Part shown: positions 8,343 through 18,677 of the stretch, in pieces | Position numbering within the stretch: the stretch's first letter is position 1 | Layout of the letters: each line of letters opens with the position of its first letter | Source: CAWAWP01 sp963841205 | GTDB lineage: Bacteria > Chloroflexota > Ktedonobacteria > Ktedonobacterales > JADMIN01 | DNA length: 64,000 nt | Reading direction: 5' to 3' | Assembly (NCBI GenBank): GCA_963841205.1 | Contig: CAWJCH010000002.1 | Coordinates: 248,001-312,000, forward strand | Translations under genes and position numbers: made by a program | Notes under the pieces: generated by a model | What the model saw: the letters and a program-made list of their open reading frames with translations, nothing else | Databases searched by the model: none | What the model was told of the DNA's origin: nothing

Positions 8343-11032
8343 TTAGCGAGCTGCGGTCATCCAACCGCTCTGTTCGATGGCCTGCAGCAGCGCCGCGTTA
8401 GATTGCGTGCGCTCCATCACCTTCAAGAGCTGCTCGGTGGCCTGGAAGGGCGGCAGATCGGCGAGGCGGCGGCGCAGCGCGGTAGAGGCGCGCAACTCCT
8501 CCGGGGTGAGCAGCATCTCCTCGCGGCGGGTACCGGACTTGATGGCGTCCACGGCGGGGAAGAGGCGGCGCTGCGACAACTCACGCGAGAGGTGCAGCTC
8601 CATGTTGCCGGTGCCCTTGAACTCCTCGTAGACGACCTCGTCCTGTCGGCTGCCGGTATCAACGAGGCACGTCGCGAGGATGGTGATGCTGCCGCCCTCC
8701 TCCAGGTTGCGCGCGGCGCCGAAGGCACGACGCCCTGTGTCGAGCGCCTGCGCGTCGATGCCGCCGGAGAGCGTGCGCCCGGCCCCGCGACTGGCAAGGT
8801 TCTCCGCGCGGGCGAGGCGAGTGAGCGAGTCCAGTACCATGAAGGCGTCGCGGCCAGACTCCGCCACACGCTTAGCGCGCTCGACGGCGACCTGCACCAG
8901 CCAGGCGTGCCGCTGGGTGTCTTCATCGAAGCTCGCGGCGAAGACCAGCCCGCCGCGCGGCTCCAGGCGAGCGCGGAGGTCCGTGACTTCCTCGGGGCGC
9001 TCGCCGACGAGCACCGCCATCACCACCGCGTCGGGATAGCCGGTCAGCACCGACTCGGCGGCCTCGCGGATCAGCGTCGTCTTGCCAGTCTTCGGCGGGG
9101 CAACCACCAGCGCGCGCGAGCCGAAGCCGAGCGGCGCGAAGAGATCGATGATGCGCGCCGAGACGGGCTGCGGCGAATGTTCGAGGCGGATGCGGCGGTC
9201 GGGGAACGAAGCCGTCAGCGACTCGAACTGCGGCCGGTCGCGCAGATCTTCGGGCGGCTGGCCGTTGAGGGTCTCCACCGCGACGACGATGCGCTTCCCA
9301 CCACGCTCCTCGGCCTGCCCAGTGATCAGATCGCCGGAGCGCAGGCCCAGGCGGCGCACATCGTCCATGCTAAGGCGCCCGATCGATTGCAGTGTGCGAT
9401 TGTCGAGCAGCTCGGCGGGGCTCATGCCGGAACCGCCGCCCAGCCAGAGCATGCCGCTCACCTCGACGGTGCGCGCGGGGACCGCCGGGGCGGGCTGGCG
9501 TCCGTTGGTATAGCGTCCCTCACTGGGCGCGTACGCCGGTGCAGGCGGATTGGCGTAGGCATCGCGGTCGCGACCGGGGCGATTGACGCCGCGACCGGCG
9601 TTCCCGCCGTTGTTGCGGCGATCGCGGTCCGGGTAACCTCGCCGGTCGCGCGGGTTGTTCGGCGTGTAATAGTCGCCGGCGGTGCGACCGGTGCCGCGCC
9701 CCCCGCGCTGTTGCTCGCCATAGTTGGGGTAGCCGCCGGGATAGCCGGGCTGCTGCTGCTGCGGATACCCGCGTCCGCGTGTCGGGCGGTCTTGCGGCGT
9801 ACCCTGCTGCGGCCCGGTGGGGTAGCCGGGATACGGCTCGTAGGGATTGTACGGGGCGTACGGCGGTATCTCGCCGCGCTGCCCGTAGGGCGGGCGATCG
9901 TAGCCAGGCGCACCGCCGCGCTGATCTTGCCCGCTCTGGCCGCCGGCGCCGGGGCTATACGGCGCGCCGCCACGCTGGTTCGCCGGCGCGTTCTGGCCGC
10001 GCTGGAAGCCGGGGCGGGTGGCAGGCAGCCGGGGTGGGTGCTGCGGCTGCCCCTGCGCGTGGCCCTGATCGCCCCCGCGCCGCTGATAGGAATCGTTGCC
10101 GCCGGGGATGTGCGGCGCCCCACGATCGCGCGCGGCGTAGGGGGCGCCTTCGCGTCCCTCACGGCCATCCTGCGCGTTCCACGAGCGGCGCAGTGGGCGC
10201 ACCACCACGTCGGAGGGCGTCACGTGCTCGTCCGCTTCGACGGCGCGATCGGTCGGCGCGTTCGAAGGCGCCTCCGCGGATGGCGTGGCGTTCGCGCCGT
10301 CGCGGGCGTCGGCGCCATTCGCCTGTGCGGCCTGAGTTGCCGCGCCCCTGCGGCTGCGGAAGCGATAGGGTGTGCGTATGGCGGGGGCGCCAGACTCGGC
10401 GGGGGCGTCACCCGCTGGCGAGGTAGCGTCCGCGGCGTTCCCGCTAACGGCACCCTCGCTGCGCGGCGTCTCGCGGATGACGTGGACGCCCGAAGCGGTC
10501 TCCGTGATCTCGGTGGTAGTCTCGACGCCCGGCGCGAAGCCACGGCGCCCGCGCGCCCGCGAGGGACGCGACGATCGAGCGGGTTCGTCGGCGGTCGGCC
10601 GCTGCTCGGCGGGCGCATCGAACGTCACCGGCGCGCCCTCCGCTGCCGGCGCAGTCGCCTCAGCGGCAGGAGCGGCGCGCGACAAGCGCGGGCGCGAGAC
10701 GCGGGGACCGCGTCCGCCGCTGCGCGGAGCCGACTCGGACGAATCCCTCGCCGCCGCCGGCGCCACGGGATCCACGTGCACGGGATCCACATGCACGGGA
10801 TCACTGCACGGGCATGCACGGGCGCGGCGAGCTGCTGCGGGGCAGCTTCGGCCGGCTTCGCGGCGCGTTTGCGCGCGGGCTTGGCGGGTGCGGCGGTGGC
10901 GCCATCGGTCGTGGTCGCCGCAGCGGGCGTCTGCTCAGCCAGGGGCATTTGCCGCATCTCTTCAGATGTGTCTTGGCGCCGTGACCGGCGGCGCGGGGTC
11001 GGGGTGGTGGTGGTTACCTGGTCTTCTGGCAC
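8343..11032 (-). CDS. rho: Transcription termination factor Rho, apparent frameshift in N-terminal extension
   Basis: Hexameric RNA helicase that ends transcription. The C-terminal core is complete: RNA-binding fold with RLGLRSGDLITG, Walker A APPKTGKTT, DSLTRLARAEN, and the Q-/R-loop region GTGNMELHLSREL. The N-terminal part is a long Arg/Gly/Gln/Pro-rich insert, as in other Rho proteins of high-GC phyla. The frame holding the core begins only at a GTG at 10796 inside a tandem repeat and has no ribosome site. A GTG at 11032 has a perfect AGGAGG five bases upstream and opens a frame starting MPEDQVTTTTPTPRRRSRR with typical Rho-extension composition, but in another phase. A one-base difference near 10794-10816 would join them into a protein of about 896 residues. 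Sequencing error or slippage in the repeat is likely. Confidence 0.85.
10764..10816. repeat. Imperfect 15-bp tandem repeat inside rho
   Basis: Units CACGGGATCCACGTG and CACGGGATCCACATG (15 bp each) followed by shortened 13- and 10-base units. In frame the unit encodes VHVDP. The short units are not multiples of three, so the array is where the upstream and downstream rho frames fall out of phase. Confidence 0.75.
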
Positions 11033-12700
11033 ACAGGCCTCCTGAGCTGTAGTGGCATGTCACGCTACGCGCTGCACGAGCCTTGGAATCTCGTGGCCCC
11101 GCGTGGGGAGCGTCGGCATCAAATGCATCGAACACAAAACATGAAACGCAAATAGAAACGCTCAAATACGATCGCATCTCGCGCGATGGCGCCTGTGGGC
11201 GAACGTTTGCGTCGGGCGAGCGCACGCCGCGAGTGCGGGCATGCCAGCCGATCCTTACGCGGCCGATCCAGGCGACGTGACCGAGCGCGACACATCGGCG
11301 CAACGTAGGTCACAACGAGACAAATCCGCGTCGAGCTGACGCTCAGGCGCAACAAGCGAGACATCGATCCGAGCGGGCGATGGCGGCTGATGCGAACCAT
11401 CTACCAATCGGGAATGAGGTCCCATGCGGAACGACTCGAGCCAGTACACCTCTCGCAGCGGCGCGCCACCGTCCACAAACACGTCTTCAGCATGCGCGCG
11501 GCTCACGTCAGATTAGGAACGGCACTGACCGGAGACCTCCAGCCTCGCTGCGCACATCATTGCGCGCGGGGCGGCGTACCAACCGGCAATATGCTAAGGG
11601 CGACACCCATCGGACACCGTGGCAAGCGTCTGCGACGTCCCGGAAGACGATCTCGCGGCAGACGAACCCGAACAGATATCTACAGGTGCATGGATAACGC
11701 TTGCGAGTCTCGATAGCATCGCAGATCGGAGAGCAACGTCACCCACGTCGCGGTCGCTCTCCTCAGAGGGCCTGAAAACCGTCACCCGCGTCAACGACAG
11801 CGACTCATGCCGAGCGGTCGCGCCACTTGGAGGGTCCTGCTGCTTTGAACGCACTACCTGCCGGTGCGGCCACACCCTGTGCGTCCAGTTCTCCAGGGGC
11901 TGACTCCGCGCTACTCTGCGGATCTGCACTCCTCACGCGGCAAACGCTTGACTCGCACCGTCCAGAAAGGGAATTCGACGAGTGCGCAAACGGGGTACCC
12001 GCAGTGACTACAGAGAGCATAGCATGGACGCCAACCGCATGTCAAACGAGATAGCCAAGCCTAGCCACCCCTCACGAGATGACACGAGTAACACTCCGCT
12101 GGGCGTCGCATCGGGCCGATTATCGGCGCTCACCGCACAGAGCATCGCAATCCGCGGGCCGCGAGACATCCAACGTACCGGACACATCTGCGCCTCCACT
12201 CACCGGAGCTAGGCGACCTAGCAGGAATCCCTCCCGACATCCGTTCTCGGAACAACGCGTGAGACGCGGCCGCCACCGAACACCACACCCCCGCGCTCCG
12301 CTCCACCTTTGCTGGAAGGCGGCCACGTGACTCATGCGCATCGTCGTCCTGCAGATTCGAACGGACGAGAAACCTCAACGGCTACACACTTGTACCATCG
12401 ACCGCAAAGTACCACGCCCACTCGTCGAGCGCGCCCCTCAAGCAGCCTCTGGCAGAGCGTGCGCCGATTACCGATTCGATCTCCTTGTGCAGCCGTGCGG
12501 CACTAACTCCCTCTAGCAATATCACTATGCGATAGGTTCGTATCTCCAACCAGTGCAAAGACGAATAGGACACGTGACGAACCGCCTTGAAAAGATGAGT
12601 GCACTTTCAGTCAAAGTCTCTCAATATCAACACGTGTCGACCAAGAATCGCACCGAAAAATCGGCACAACTTTCGCAGCAGGTGTGTTGCCGTGGGCCTA
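11033..12700. other. 1.7 kb gene-poor region upstream of rho
   Basis: No frame here has the codon bias, start signals or protein-like composition of neighbouring genes; all frames are short and Arg/Ser/Cys-rich as random high-GC DNA would be. GC content looks lower than in the genes around it. No tRNA or rRNA pattern was found. It could hold an eroded mobile element or an untranslated RNA; nothing specific can be supported. Confidence 0.4.
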
Positions 12701-12875
12701 GAGCCTGTTATGGACTCAACTTCGACCATCCCCAATGGCCTAGAATACGAGACTGGGACAGCGACAGAACGCCGGGAACGGCGCGGATCACCACAACTGA
12801 GCGATGATACGAGGGGATCTAACCTCATCTGTCCCGCGATTCTACGGCATTCAACGTCAAGTCATTAACAGGCTC
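12701..12875. mobile_element. 175-bp MITE-like element
   Basis: Ends are inverted repeats: GAGCCTGTTATGGACT on the left and, read on the other strand, GAGCCTGTTAATGACT on the right, with weaker similarity over about 35 bases. Flanks are CTA on the left and TAG on the right, consistent with a YTAR-type target of the IS427 group of IS5. No transposase is encoded, so it would move only with help from a related full-length element elsewhere in the genome. Confidence 0.65.
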
Positions 12876-12922
12876 TAGGCGGATCAAACCTGTAAGAATT
12901 AGTACCAGTTTTGTATTCTAGG

Positions 12923-12951
12923 TTGATTTTCACGTAGTGACACGATACACT
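12923..12951 (+). promoter_or_regulatory. Sigma-70-type promoter for the TPR gene
   Basis: TTGATT at 12923-12928, a 17-base spacer and TACACT at 12946-12951. The start of transcription would be near 12958, giving a leader of about 65 bases before the gene at 13025. It lies just outside the right end of the MITE. Confidence 0.5.
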
Positions 12952-13024
12952 ATAACAAGGGCGAGCCTCTAACGGAAAAGATTCTGCAGTCCATGCAAGA
13001 ACGAGAATCCGGGCGCCGTTTCTG

Positions 13025-14239
13025 ATGATTCCATTTTTGGGCAGGGCGCCCGAGTGCCCCAGTTGGCATTCTGAAGAGGGTTATAATCGCGATCTGGCCG
13101 TGCTGTTCATGGGCGTGTACGATGAAATCTCGAACGAAGCCCATCGGCCTCCGCCGAGCCAGATGACGCGGGCATGGGAACGCCTTCGCGTCGCGCGCTG
13201 CGTTACGGCGACCATGTCGGCCCACCAGCGATTCGCGCTCGCCAGCCTAGATTGCCAGCTCGTCCTCGGCGGCGCGAAGGGGGAGCCGATCGAGCACGTG
13301 CTGCCGCGCGCGCGCGATCTCGCCGAGCGCCTCGGCGATCCCCTCGCGTTGGCGGAGTGCGATTTCCTCGACGGGTGGCGCTACCAAGGGGTGATGGATT
13401 ACACGCAGGCGGCGGCGCGCTTCGCCTCGGCGGTAGCACAACTCAAACGGCTACGTGACGACGACCCGAAGGCGGGCGACGCCGTCTTCGAGTTGCGGGC
13501 ATGCGCAGGGCTGGCAGTGCATCGCTTCCTCTTGGCGGACTACGCCGCGGCCGAGTGTTGCGTCGAGGAAGGGTTGAACCTATCCCTCTCCTTGCCCGCC
13601 GCGCGCAGCTCACGCGCGCTGCTCCTCTGGACGCGCGCCCTCTTGCAGCGTTGGCGCGGCAACCTTGAGGACGCGCTGACCTGCGCCTTCACCTCTGCGG
13701 ACCTACTCGAACGGGACGCCCGCAATGCAACCTTCGGTCGTATCCAGGGCATCGCCGGCGAGATCGCCCTCGATTTGGCCGATCGCTACTGCGCGGAACG
13801 TCCCGCCCACGGGCGTGCGGTCTGGTTGGCGATCGGCCGCGCACGCATCGAGGAGGCCGCCCGCATAGCGGCCCGGGTCGATGATCGCCACGGCATGGGG
13901 TTGGCGATGTTGGGGCAGGTACGCTATCAGCGCATGAGCCCCCTGCCCGAGGAACGCCGCACTAACCGTGAGCGCCTCGCGACGATCCAAAGGGCCCGCG
14001 TTCTGGCCTCTGGTGACGCTACGCTGCTCTGCCAGGTCGAAACAGCGCTCGGGCGAGAGTACGACGCCAGCGGCGATCATGCCGAAGCGCTGAAGCACTA
14101 CCAAAGCGCGATAGACCTCATCAATCAACATGAAGAGGCTAACGCGATAGCGCATGACGGCCCCACAGCCGGCCAAGCGCGAGCGTTCCTCGTCTGGCCG
14201 CAGCGCGAGATCCTTCGCTCGCACGAGATGACGGCGTGA
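13025..14239 (+). CDS. TPR-like helical repeat protein
   Basis: A 404-residue soluble protein rich in Ala, Leu and Arg made of paired helices; repeat-like segments include RFLLADYAAAECCVEEGL and GDHAEALKHYQSAIDLI, the latter close to the TPR consensus. It has no helix-turn-helix, kinase or membrane segment. Such chains often form the sensor or scaffold half of regulators. No ribosome site is clear at the first ATG; later in-frame ATGs at about 13109 and 13163 are possible. A small membrane ORF follows 45 bases downstream, suggesting a two-gene unit. Function unknown. Confidence 0.6.
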   Translation: MIPFLGRAPECPSWHSEEGYNRDLAVLFMGVYDEISNEAHRPPPSQMTRAWERLRVARCVTATMSAHQRFALASLDCQLVLGGAKGEPIEHVLPRARDLAERLGDPLALAECDFLDGWRYQGVMDYTQAAARFASAVAQLKRLRDDDPKAGDAVFELRACAGLAVHRFLLADYAAAECCVEEGLNLSLSLPAARSSRALLLWTRALLQRWRGNLEDALTCAFTSADLLERDARNATFGRIQGIAGEIALDLADRYCAERPAHGRAVWLAIGRARIEEAARIAARVDDRHGMGLAMLGQVRYQRMSPLPEERRTNRERLATIQRARVLASGDATLLCQVETALGREYDASGDHAEALKHYQSAIDLINQHEEANAIAHDGPTAGQARAFLVWPQREILRSHEMTA

Positions 14240-14283
14240 TGGCGCCGACGCACATGCCCTGGAGTCACAGAACTGGAGCCACC

Positions 14284-14472
14284 ATGGAAACGCGCGTGAA
14301 CGCCTGGCGCATGACCCACGGCGCCTCGATGACGCTGCCGCTCTGTCTCGCGCTGCTCGCCCTGGCGCTGTGGATCGATCGCGAGACGCTGCCGCAGTTG
14401 GCGCTGCGCCTCTTTCCGTTCGCAGCCCCCAGCCCCGCGGGACCCTGCACCGGCGCGCCGATTCCCTGCTAG
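14284..14472 (+). CDS. Small membrane or exported peptide
   Basis: A 62-residue ORF with one hydrophobic stretch (MTLPLCLALLALALW) after a basic N-terminus, ending in a Pro/Cys-rich tail GPCTGAPIPC. GGAG lies about eight bases before the ATG. It follows the TPR gene by 45 bases on the same strand and may be co-transcribed. It could be a small membrane protein or the precursor of an exported peptide. No homologue is recognised. Confidence 0.4.
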   Translation: METRVNAWRMTHGASMTLPLCLALLALALWIDRETLPQLALRLFPFAAPSPAGPCTGAPIPC

Positions 14473-14669
14473 CGCCCTTCATGCCGCCTCGCCACCCATT
14501 GGCAAGTCGCGCCGTCACGCTCTCCGAGTTGGGCGATGATACCGAGCATGGTGCGGCCCTCATCTCGACAGATCGTTCGTAGCGAATAGTTCGTCACGAC
14601 GCATATCGAGGTGAGGGTCGATTGTCAAACGGGCGAGGATACACGATCCCACCTGCTGCTTCAAGAGGC

Positions 14670-16344
14670 TTATGCGCCGCGGTCGAGATCGGCGTTCGCG
14701 AAGCGCCAGCCGCCGAACGCCAGCAGCAGCGCCGCCACCGCCAGCATGCCGACGAATGAGCCCCAGTTCAAGCCGTTGAGCACGGGCGAGCCGTACTGCC
14801 TATACATCGAGAGGTTCACCGCCCAGCTCGGCAGGTTGAAGACCGTCCGTAACAGATCGGCCAGGAACGAGGCGGCCAGGAACACCGTCATGATGCTGAT
14901 GACGGCGACCGGCGGCAGCAGCTCCGCGAGCGCGAAGACCACCGAAGCCGTGATCAGCGCCAGCGGCAGAATCCCAAAGGCGGCCTCCGCCACGCGCCCC
15001 TGTTCGACCGCGAGCCCACTTGCCTGCGCGGAGACGACGATAGCGAGCCAGACGCCCAGCGTCGCGATCACCGTGGCGACCAGCACCATCCCATACCGTT
15101 CCAGCACCACGCGCCAGCGCGGCTGGGGCGTGCTCAGTACCAACTCCAGTCGCCCTTGATCGAGGTCCGTGGCCCAGCGATAGGCTAAGAAGCCGCTGAA
15201 GATGGGCAGAAGCAGCGGCACGTAGCTGAAGACGATCGCCGAGAGGAAGCCGCCATTCGTGCTCAAGTCCGCCCCGCTGAAGAGCTTCTCATAACCTGGG
15301 TTCGTGCCAAGCAGCTGCTTGATCTGCGACTCGAAGGTTTTGGCGACGTTCACCAGAAAACCGGCGAAGATGACGAGCGCCACCACCCACCAGACGATCG
15401 CCGCGCCCTGCCGTCGGAACGCCTGGATGCCAACGCCCCGCACCCAGATGTCGCCGGACTCCCGTGCGAGCACCTGGCCGGCGGGCCTCGTCGTGCGCAC
15501 GACGCCGCGCCCGAACGTCGCGTCCGCCAGCACGGACCGCCCCACGTCGCGCCGGAGGAAGAGCGGCACCGCCACCGCCACCAGGACGATGCAGAGGCCG
15601 ACGAGCACCGCAAACGCGCCCCAATCCATCCCACGATCGGGGATCAAGGGGTAGCTCTTGTCGTAGTAGTAGAGCGGCGTGAACGGGCGCACCCCCGATG
15701 CCCCGTTGACGGATCGACCGGTGCCTTCCAGCACGAAGAAGAACGCCATCAGCCCGCCGGCCCAGCCTGCCGCCGCCCCGCGCCCCATGAACTGCGCGAG
15801 GAGCAGCGCCAGCATCCCGAAGAGGAAGGCGGTGACGCCGCCGTTCGAAGCCCGCCGCGAGCGCCGCCACCGGATCGACCGACACCTCGTTCGGCACGGA
15901 CGACTTCGCCATCGCCATGCCGCCGAGGATCAGCAGGCCGGCGATGACGGAGATCAAGCCCGTCGCCGCGGCCATCGCCAGCACCTTCTGCAGCACGAGT
16001 CGCAGGCGCGACTGCGGCGTGGAGAGCAAGATGTCGAGCGCGCCGGATTCCTCCTCGCCGCGGGTCATGCGCGAGCCCGCCAGCACCGCCCAAATGCCGA
16101 GCACGACGGGCACTGTGCCCATGATCTTGAAAGTGATGTAGCCGCCGGGGGTGTTGGCCTCCACGGTCTCGCCGAAGAAGCTGAACTGCCCGGCGATCTG
16201 CTGCAGCGTCTGGCCGGCGGTGCCGGCAAGCTGACTGAGGATCGTCGCGTAATAGAAATAGATCAGCAGGCCGAGGCCGATGCCCCAGCCGAGGATCGCC
16301 ACGCGATAGTCGCGGAGCGATTTCGTGAAGATCGAGCGGAACAT
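14670..16344 (-). pseudogene. ABC-2 permease (about 558 aa) interrupted by a frameshift
   Basis: The N-terminal part starts MFRSIFTKSLRDYRVAILGW and runs to DPVAALAAGF; the rest continues in another frame as GGVTAFLFGMLALLLAQF to the end at 14670. Removing one G at about 15846 (TTC-G-AAC) joins them into one polytopic permease of about 12 segments with two similar halves, as in exporters of the YhaP/NatB kind. The ATPase starts upstream with 18 bases between them and the GbsR/MarR regulator precedes that, so the three form one operon. Both halves keep good codon bias, so the break is recent or a sequencing error. Confidence 0.8.
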
Positions 16345-16362
16345 ACTCTCGTGCCTCCGCCC

Positions 16363-17283
16363 TTATGCCCGCGCGCCGCTGGTGGCGACGGCGTCCGGTT
16401 CGTAGTACCGCAGGAAGATCTCTTCGAGGCTCGGCTCGCGCGTGCTGATATTGACCGCGCCGTGCTGCGCCGCCGTCTGGAGCACCGCGCCGAGATCGCC
16501 CTGCACCGTGAGGTTGACGATGGATGATGTCGAGCCCTGCGTGGCCTGCTGCACGCCCGGCAGCGCCGCGAAGCCCTGCGGCGAGGTGGCTGCGGCGAAG
16601 GTCAGCTCCACGAGATGATGCTGCAAGTCCCTGAGGGTATGCACGGCATCGGCCTTGACGAGCTTGCCCTCGCGGATGATGCCGACGCGGTCGCAGGTCT
16701 GCTCGACCTCGGGCAGGTTGTGCGACGAGAGGAAGACTGTACGCCCGTCGGCCTTGACCTCGGCCACCATGCGGTAGAACTCGGCCTGGTTCAGTGGGTC
16801 GAGGCCGCTGGTCGGTTCGTCCATGATCAGCAGCTTCGGGCGGTGCATAAAAGCCTGCACCAGGCCGACCTTCTGCTTGTTGCCGCGCGAGTATTCCCGA
16901 AAGCGGCGGCTGGGGTCTAGTTCGAGGCGCTCGACCAGCGACTTCAGATAGGCTTGATCGACGCCACCGCGCAGGTTGCCGAGATATTGCAGGATCTGCG
17001 CGCCGGTGAGCGCCGCGTCGAGCGCGAACTCGCCTGGCAGATAGCCGACGATACGCTTGACCTCGGTAGACTGTGTCCAACAATCCATCCCGGCGATCGT
17101 CGCATTGCCGGAGCTCGCGTGGAGCAGCCCCAACAGCGTGCGGATCGTCGTTGTCTTGCCAGCGCCATTCGGCCCGAGAAAGCCGAACACCTCGCCCTCG
17201 GCCACCTCGAAGGTGACGCCCTCAATGCCGCGGCTCGAACCATACCGTTTGGTCAGCGCATCGACTGAGACGATGGATGCCAT
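16363..17283 (-). CDS. ABC transporter ATP-binding protein
   Basis: A 306-residue ATPase of the drug/antibiotic export group. Walker A GPNGAGKTTTI (about 38-48), Q-loop region, signature YSRGNKQKVGL (a variant of LSGGQ), Walker B LLIMDEPTSGLD and an H-loop in SSHNLPEVEQ. The C-terminal 80 residues form the extra domain seen in this group and end with EPSLEEIFLRYYE. It pairs with the permease 18 bases downstream and follows the GbsR/MarR gene by 39 bases. Confidence 0.9.
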   Translation of the reverse strand: MASIVSVDALTKRYGSSRGIEGVTFEVAEGEVFGFLGPNGAGKTTTIRTLLGLLHASSGNATIAGMDCWTQSTEVKRIVGYLPGEFALDAALTGAQILQYLGNLRGGVDQAYLKSLVERLELDPSRRFREYSRGNKQKVGLVQAFMHRPKLLIMDEPTSGLDPLNQAEFYRMVAEVKADGRTVFLSSHNLPEVEQTCDRVGIIREGKLVKADAVHTLRDLQHHLVELTFAAATSPQGFAALPGVQQATQGSTSSIVNLTVQGDLGAVLQTAAQHGAVNISTREPSLEEIFLRYYEPDAVATSGARA

Positions 17284-17322
17284 GATGGCTCCCTCTGGCG
17301 CGGCACGACTTCGGCGCCGCTC

Positions 17323-17859
17323 CTACTCTTCAACAGGGGTATCGTCAGGGATAATGCCGGTGGCGGCTGGTGTGCCCCGCGCCAGCTTCGCTTGCCTGAG
17401 GGCGCGCCAGTGCTCCAATCCGGCCTGGCGATCCTCAAAAAGCACATCGCAGAATTCCAGCAGCTCGCGCAGACGTTCCTGCGCAACGGTTTCTGTGGGG
17501 CGCGCGGCGGCCAACCCGCGCTCTCCGATGCGACGCATCATCAGGATAGCGTCCAATTCGGTTCGCAGCGTCAACTCCCAGGTATCCGGCCCGAAGCGGT
17601 AATAGTCGCGGCGATCGCCGGGGACGTTGAATGGCTCGGCGAGGCCCGAGGTGACGATCAAACGGATGTTGGTGGAGACCGAGGCGCGAGAGACGTGCAG
17701 CGCATGAGCCATGTCGTCGAGCGAGAGCGGCTGATCCGCGATGATCAGTAACCCCAGCATACGGCCACCTATTGGAGCCAGCCCGTACCGCTCGAAATAG
17801 ACACCCATGCTATCAACAAACTGTCGGAGGTCGTGGGGGAGTATCTGTGGCTGCGCCAT
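17323..17859 (-). CDS. GbsR/MarR-family transcriptional regulator
   Basis: A 178-residue winged-helix regulator. The recognition region is LSLDDMAHALHVSRASVSTNI at about 40-60, followed by a wing with DRRDYYRF and a long C-terminal helix pair. GGGAGGG seven bases upstream sets the ATG at 17859; a longer frame to 17934 lacks a site. First gene of an operon with the ABC ATPase and permease, which it most likely controls in response to a small molecule. A consensus promoter lies about 100 bases upstream. Confidence 0.85.
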   Translation of the reverse strand: MAQPQILPHDLRQFVDSMGVYFERYGLAPIGGRMLGLLIIADQPLSLDDMAHALHVSRASVSTNIRLIVTSGLAEPFNVPGDRRDYYRFGPDTWELTLRTELDAILMMRRIGERGLAAARPTETVAQERLRELLEFCDVLFEDRQAGLEHWRALRQAKLARGTPAATGIIPDDTPVEE

Positions 17860-17959
17860 CTCTTGCCCTCCCTCTGCGGCGCTCCACGCCGGGGATTGCA
17901 CGAGGGGGACGAGAGCACCGCGTCCGGTGCTCAACGCTCACCTGTGTATCACCGCGCGA

Positions 17960-17988
17960 AGCATAGTGCGTTTACAAATTTTAGTCAA
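17960..17988 (-). promoter_or_regulatory. Promoter of the GbsR-ABC operon
   Basis: On the minus strand, TTGACT at 17988-17983, a 17-base spacer and TATGCT at 17965-17960. The surrounding AT-rich block carries an imperfect inverted pair (GTTTACA and CTGAAAC) over the -35 and spacer, a plausible operator for the regulator. The leader would be about 95 bases. Confidence 0.7.
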
Positions 17989-18157
17989 TACTGAAACTTT
18001 TATCACTTCCGTGCGCGAGGCGCGAATCACCGCGAGGAGGCCACCTGAGCAACCGTACAACGCAACGCAACGCAACGCAGCACAGCACGGTCGGGCGCGG
18101 GGGGAATGGAATCTCATCGGGGGTGATGAGTCTAGAATCGGCTACGGCCTGTCGAGG

Positions 18158-18436
18158 CTATTGCAAGCCCTCAGAGGCGAGCTTGCCGGAGAAAGGCTTA
18201 TTGCTGCACTGCGCGCAGAGCCGGTAGGTCTCCACGACACTCGGCGCGCGCGTCAGATCCCACGACCGGCGCGCCGAGTCGGACGGATCGGCCCTTCGCT
18301 TGAGCGAAACCGTCTGCAAGTGGGCATCGCAATAGAGTTTGCCGCAACGGTCGCACGCAGTGGTGGCGGGCAGCTCACAGGTCGCGACGTGGCACGTCTG
18401 CGCCACGGCGGTGGGGGACTCACTCTGCAGCGACAT
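18158..18436 (-). CDS. Small zinc-binding protein
   Basis: A 92-residue Cys/His-rich protein with CHVATCELPATTACDRCGKLYC and a later CAQC, a spacing like eukaryotic-type AN1 or B-box zinc fingers that bind proteins or nucleic acid. GGGGAGGAGCGT just before the ATG at 18436 sets the start over a longer frame. It stands alone between the GbsR promoter and the RRM gene. Function unknown. Confidence 0.7.
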   Translation of the reverse strand: MSLQSESPTAVAQTCHVATCELPATTACDRCGKLYCDAHLQTVSLKRRADPSDSARRSWDLTRAPSVVETYRLCAQCSNKPFSGKLASEGLQ

Positions 18437-18677
18437 ACGCTCCTCCCCGACTTCATTCCGCGCAAGGATTACCTGATGCGGCCTTCGCCACAACTCCCGC
18501 CGCGATGGTGGCGAACCGCGGCCCGCGTCCCCGCACGTCGGTGCCGCGATCCCCAACTCCGTCCACCGGTCGACTCGACCGAGTCACCTACCCGAATGTA
18601 CCCATGCCACGAAGGCGCCGACACTCGAAGATCGCCTCCCCGCTCGCGCCGCCAATTCGCGGCATGGGCATCCGGAA

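Noticed and set aside
8079..11045. 988-codon open frame on the plus strand opposite rho
   Set aside because: It mirrors the rho codons, is Arg/Ala/Gly-rich without a known fold, and rho has clear motifs on the other strand.
11390..11716. Short overlapping frames in the rho-upstream region
   Set aside because: Random-like composition and no ribosome sites.
12340..12380. tRNA-like T-loop GTTCGAATC on the minus strand
   Set aside because: The flanking bases do not pair as a T-stem and no acceptor, D or anticodon arm could be built.
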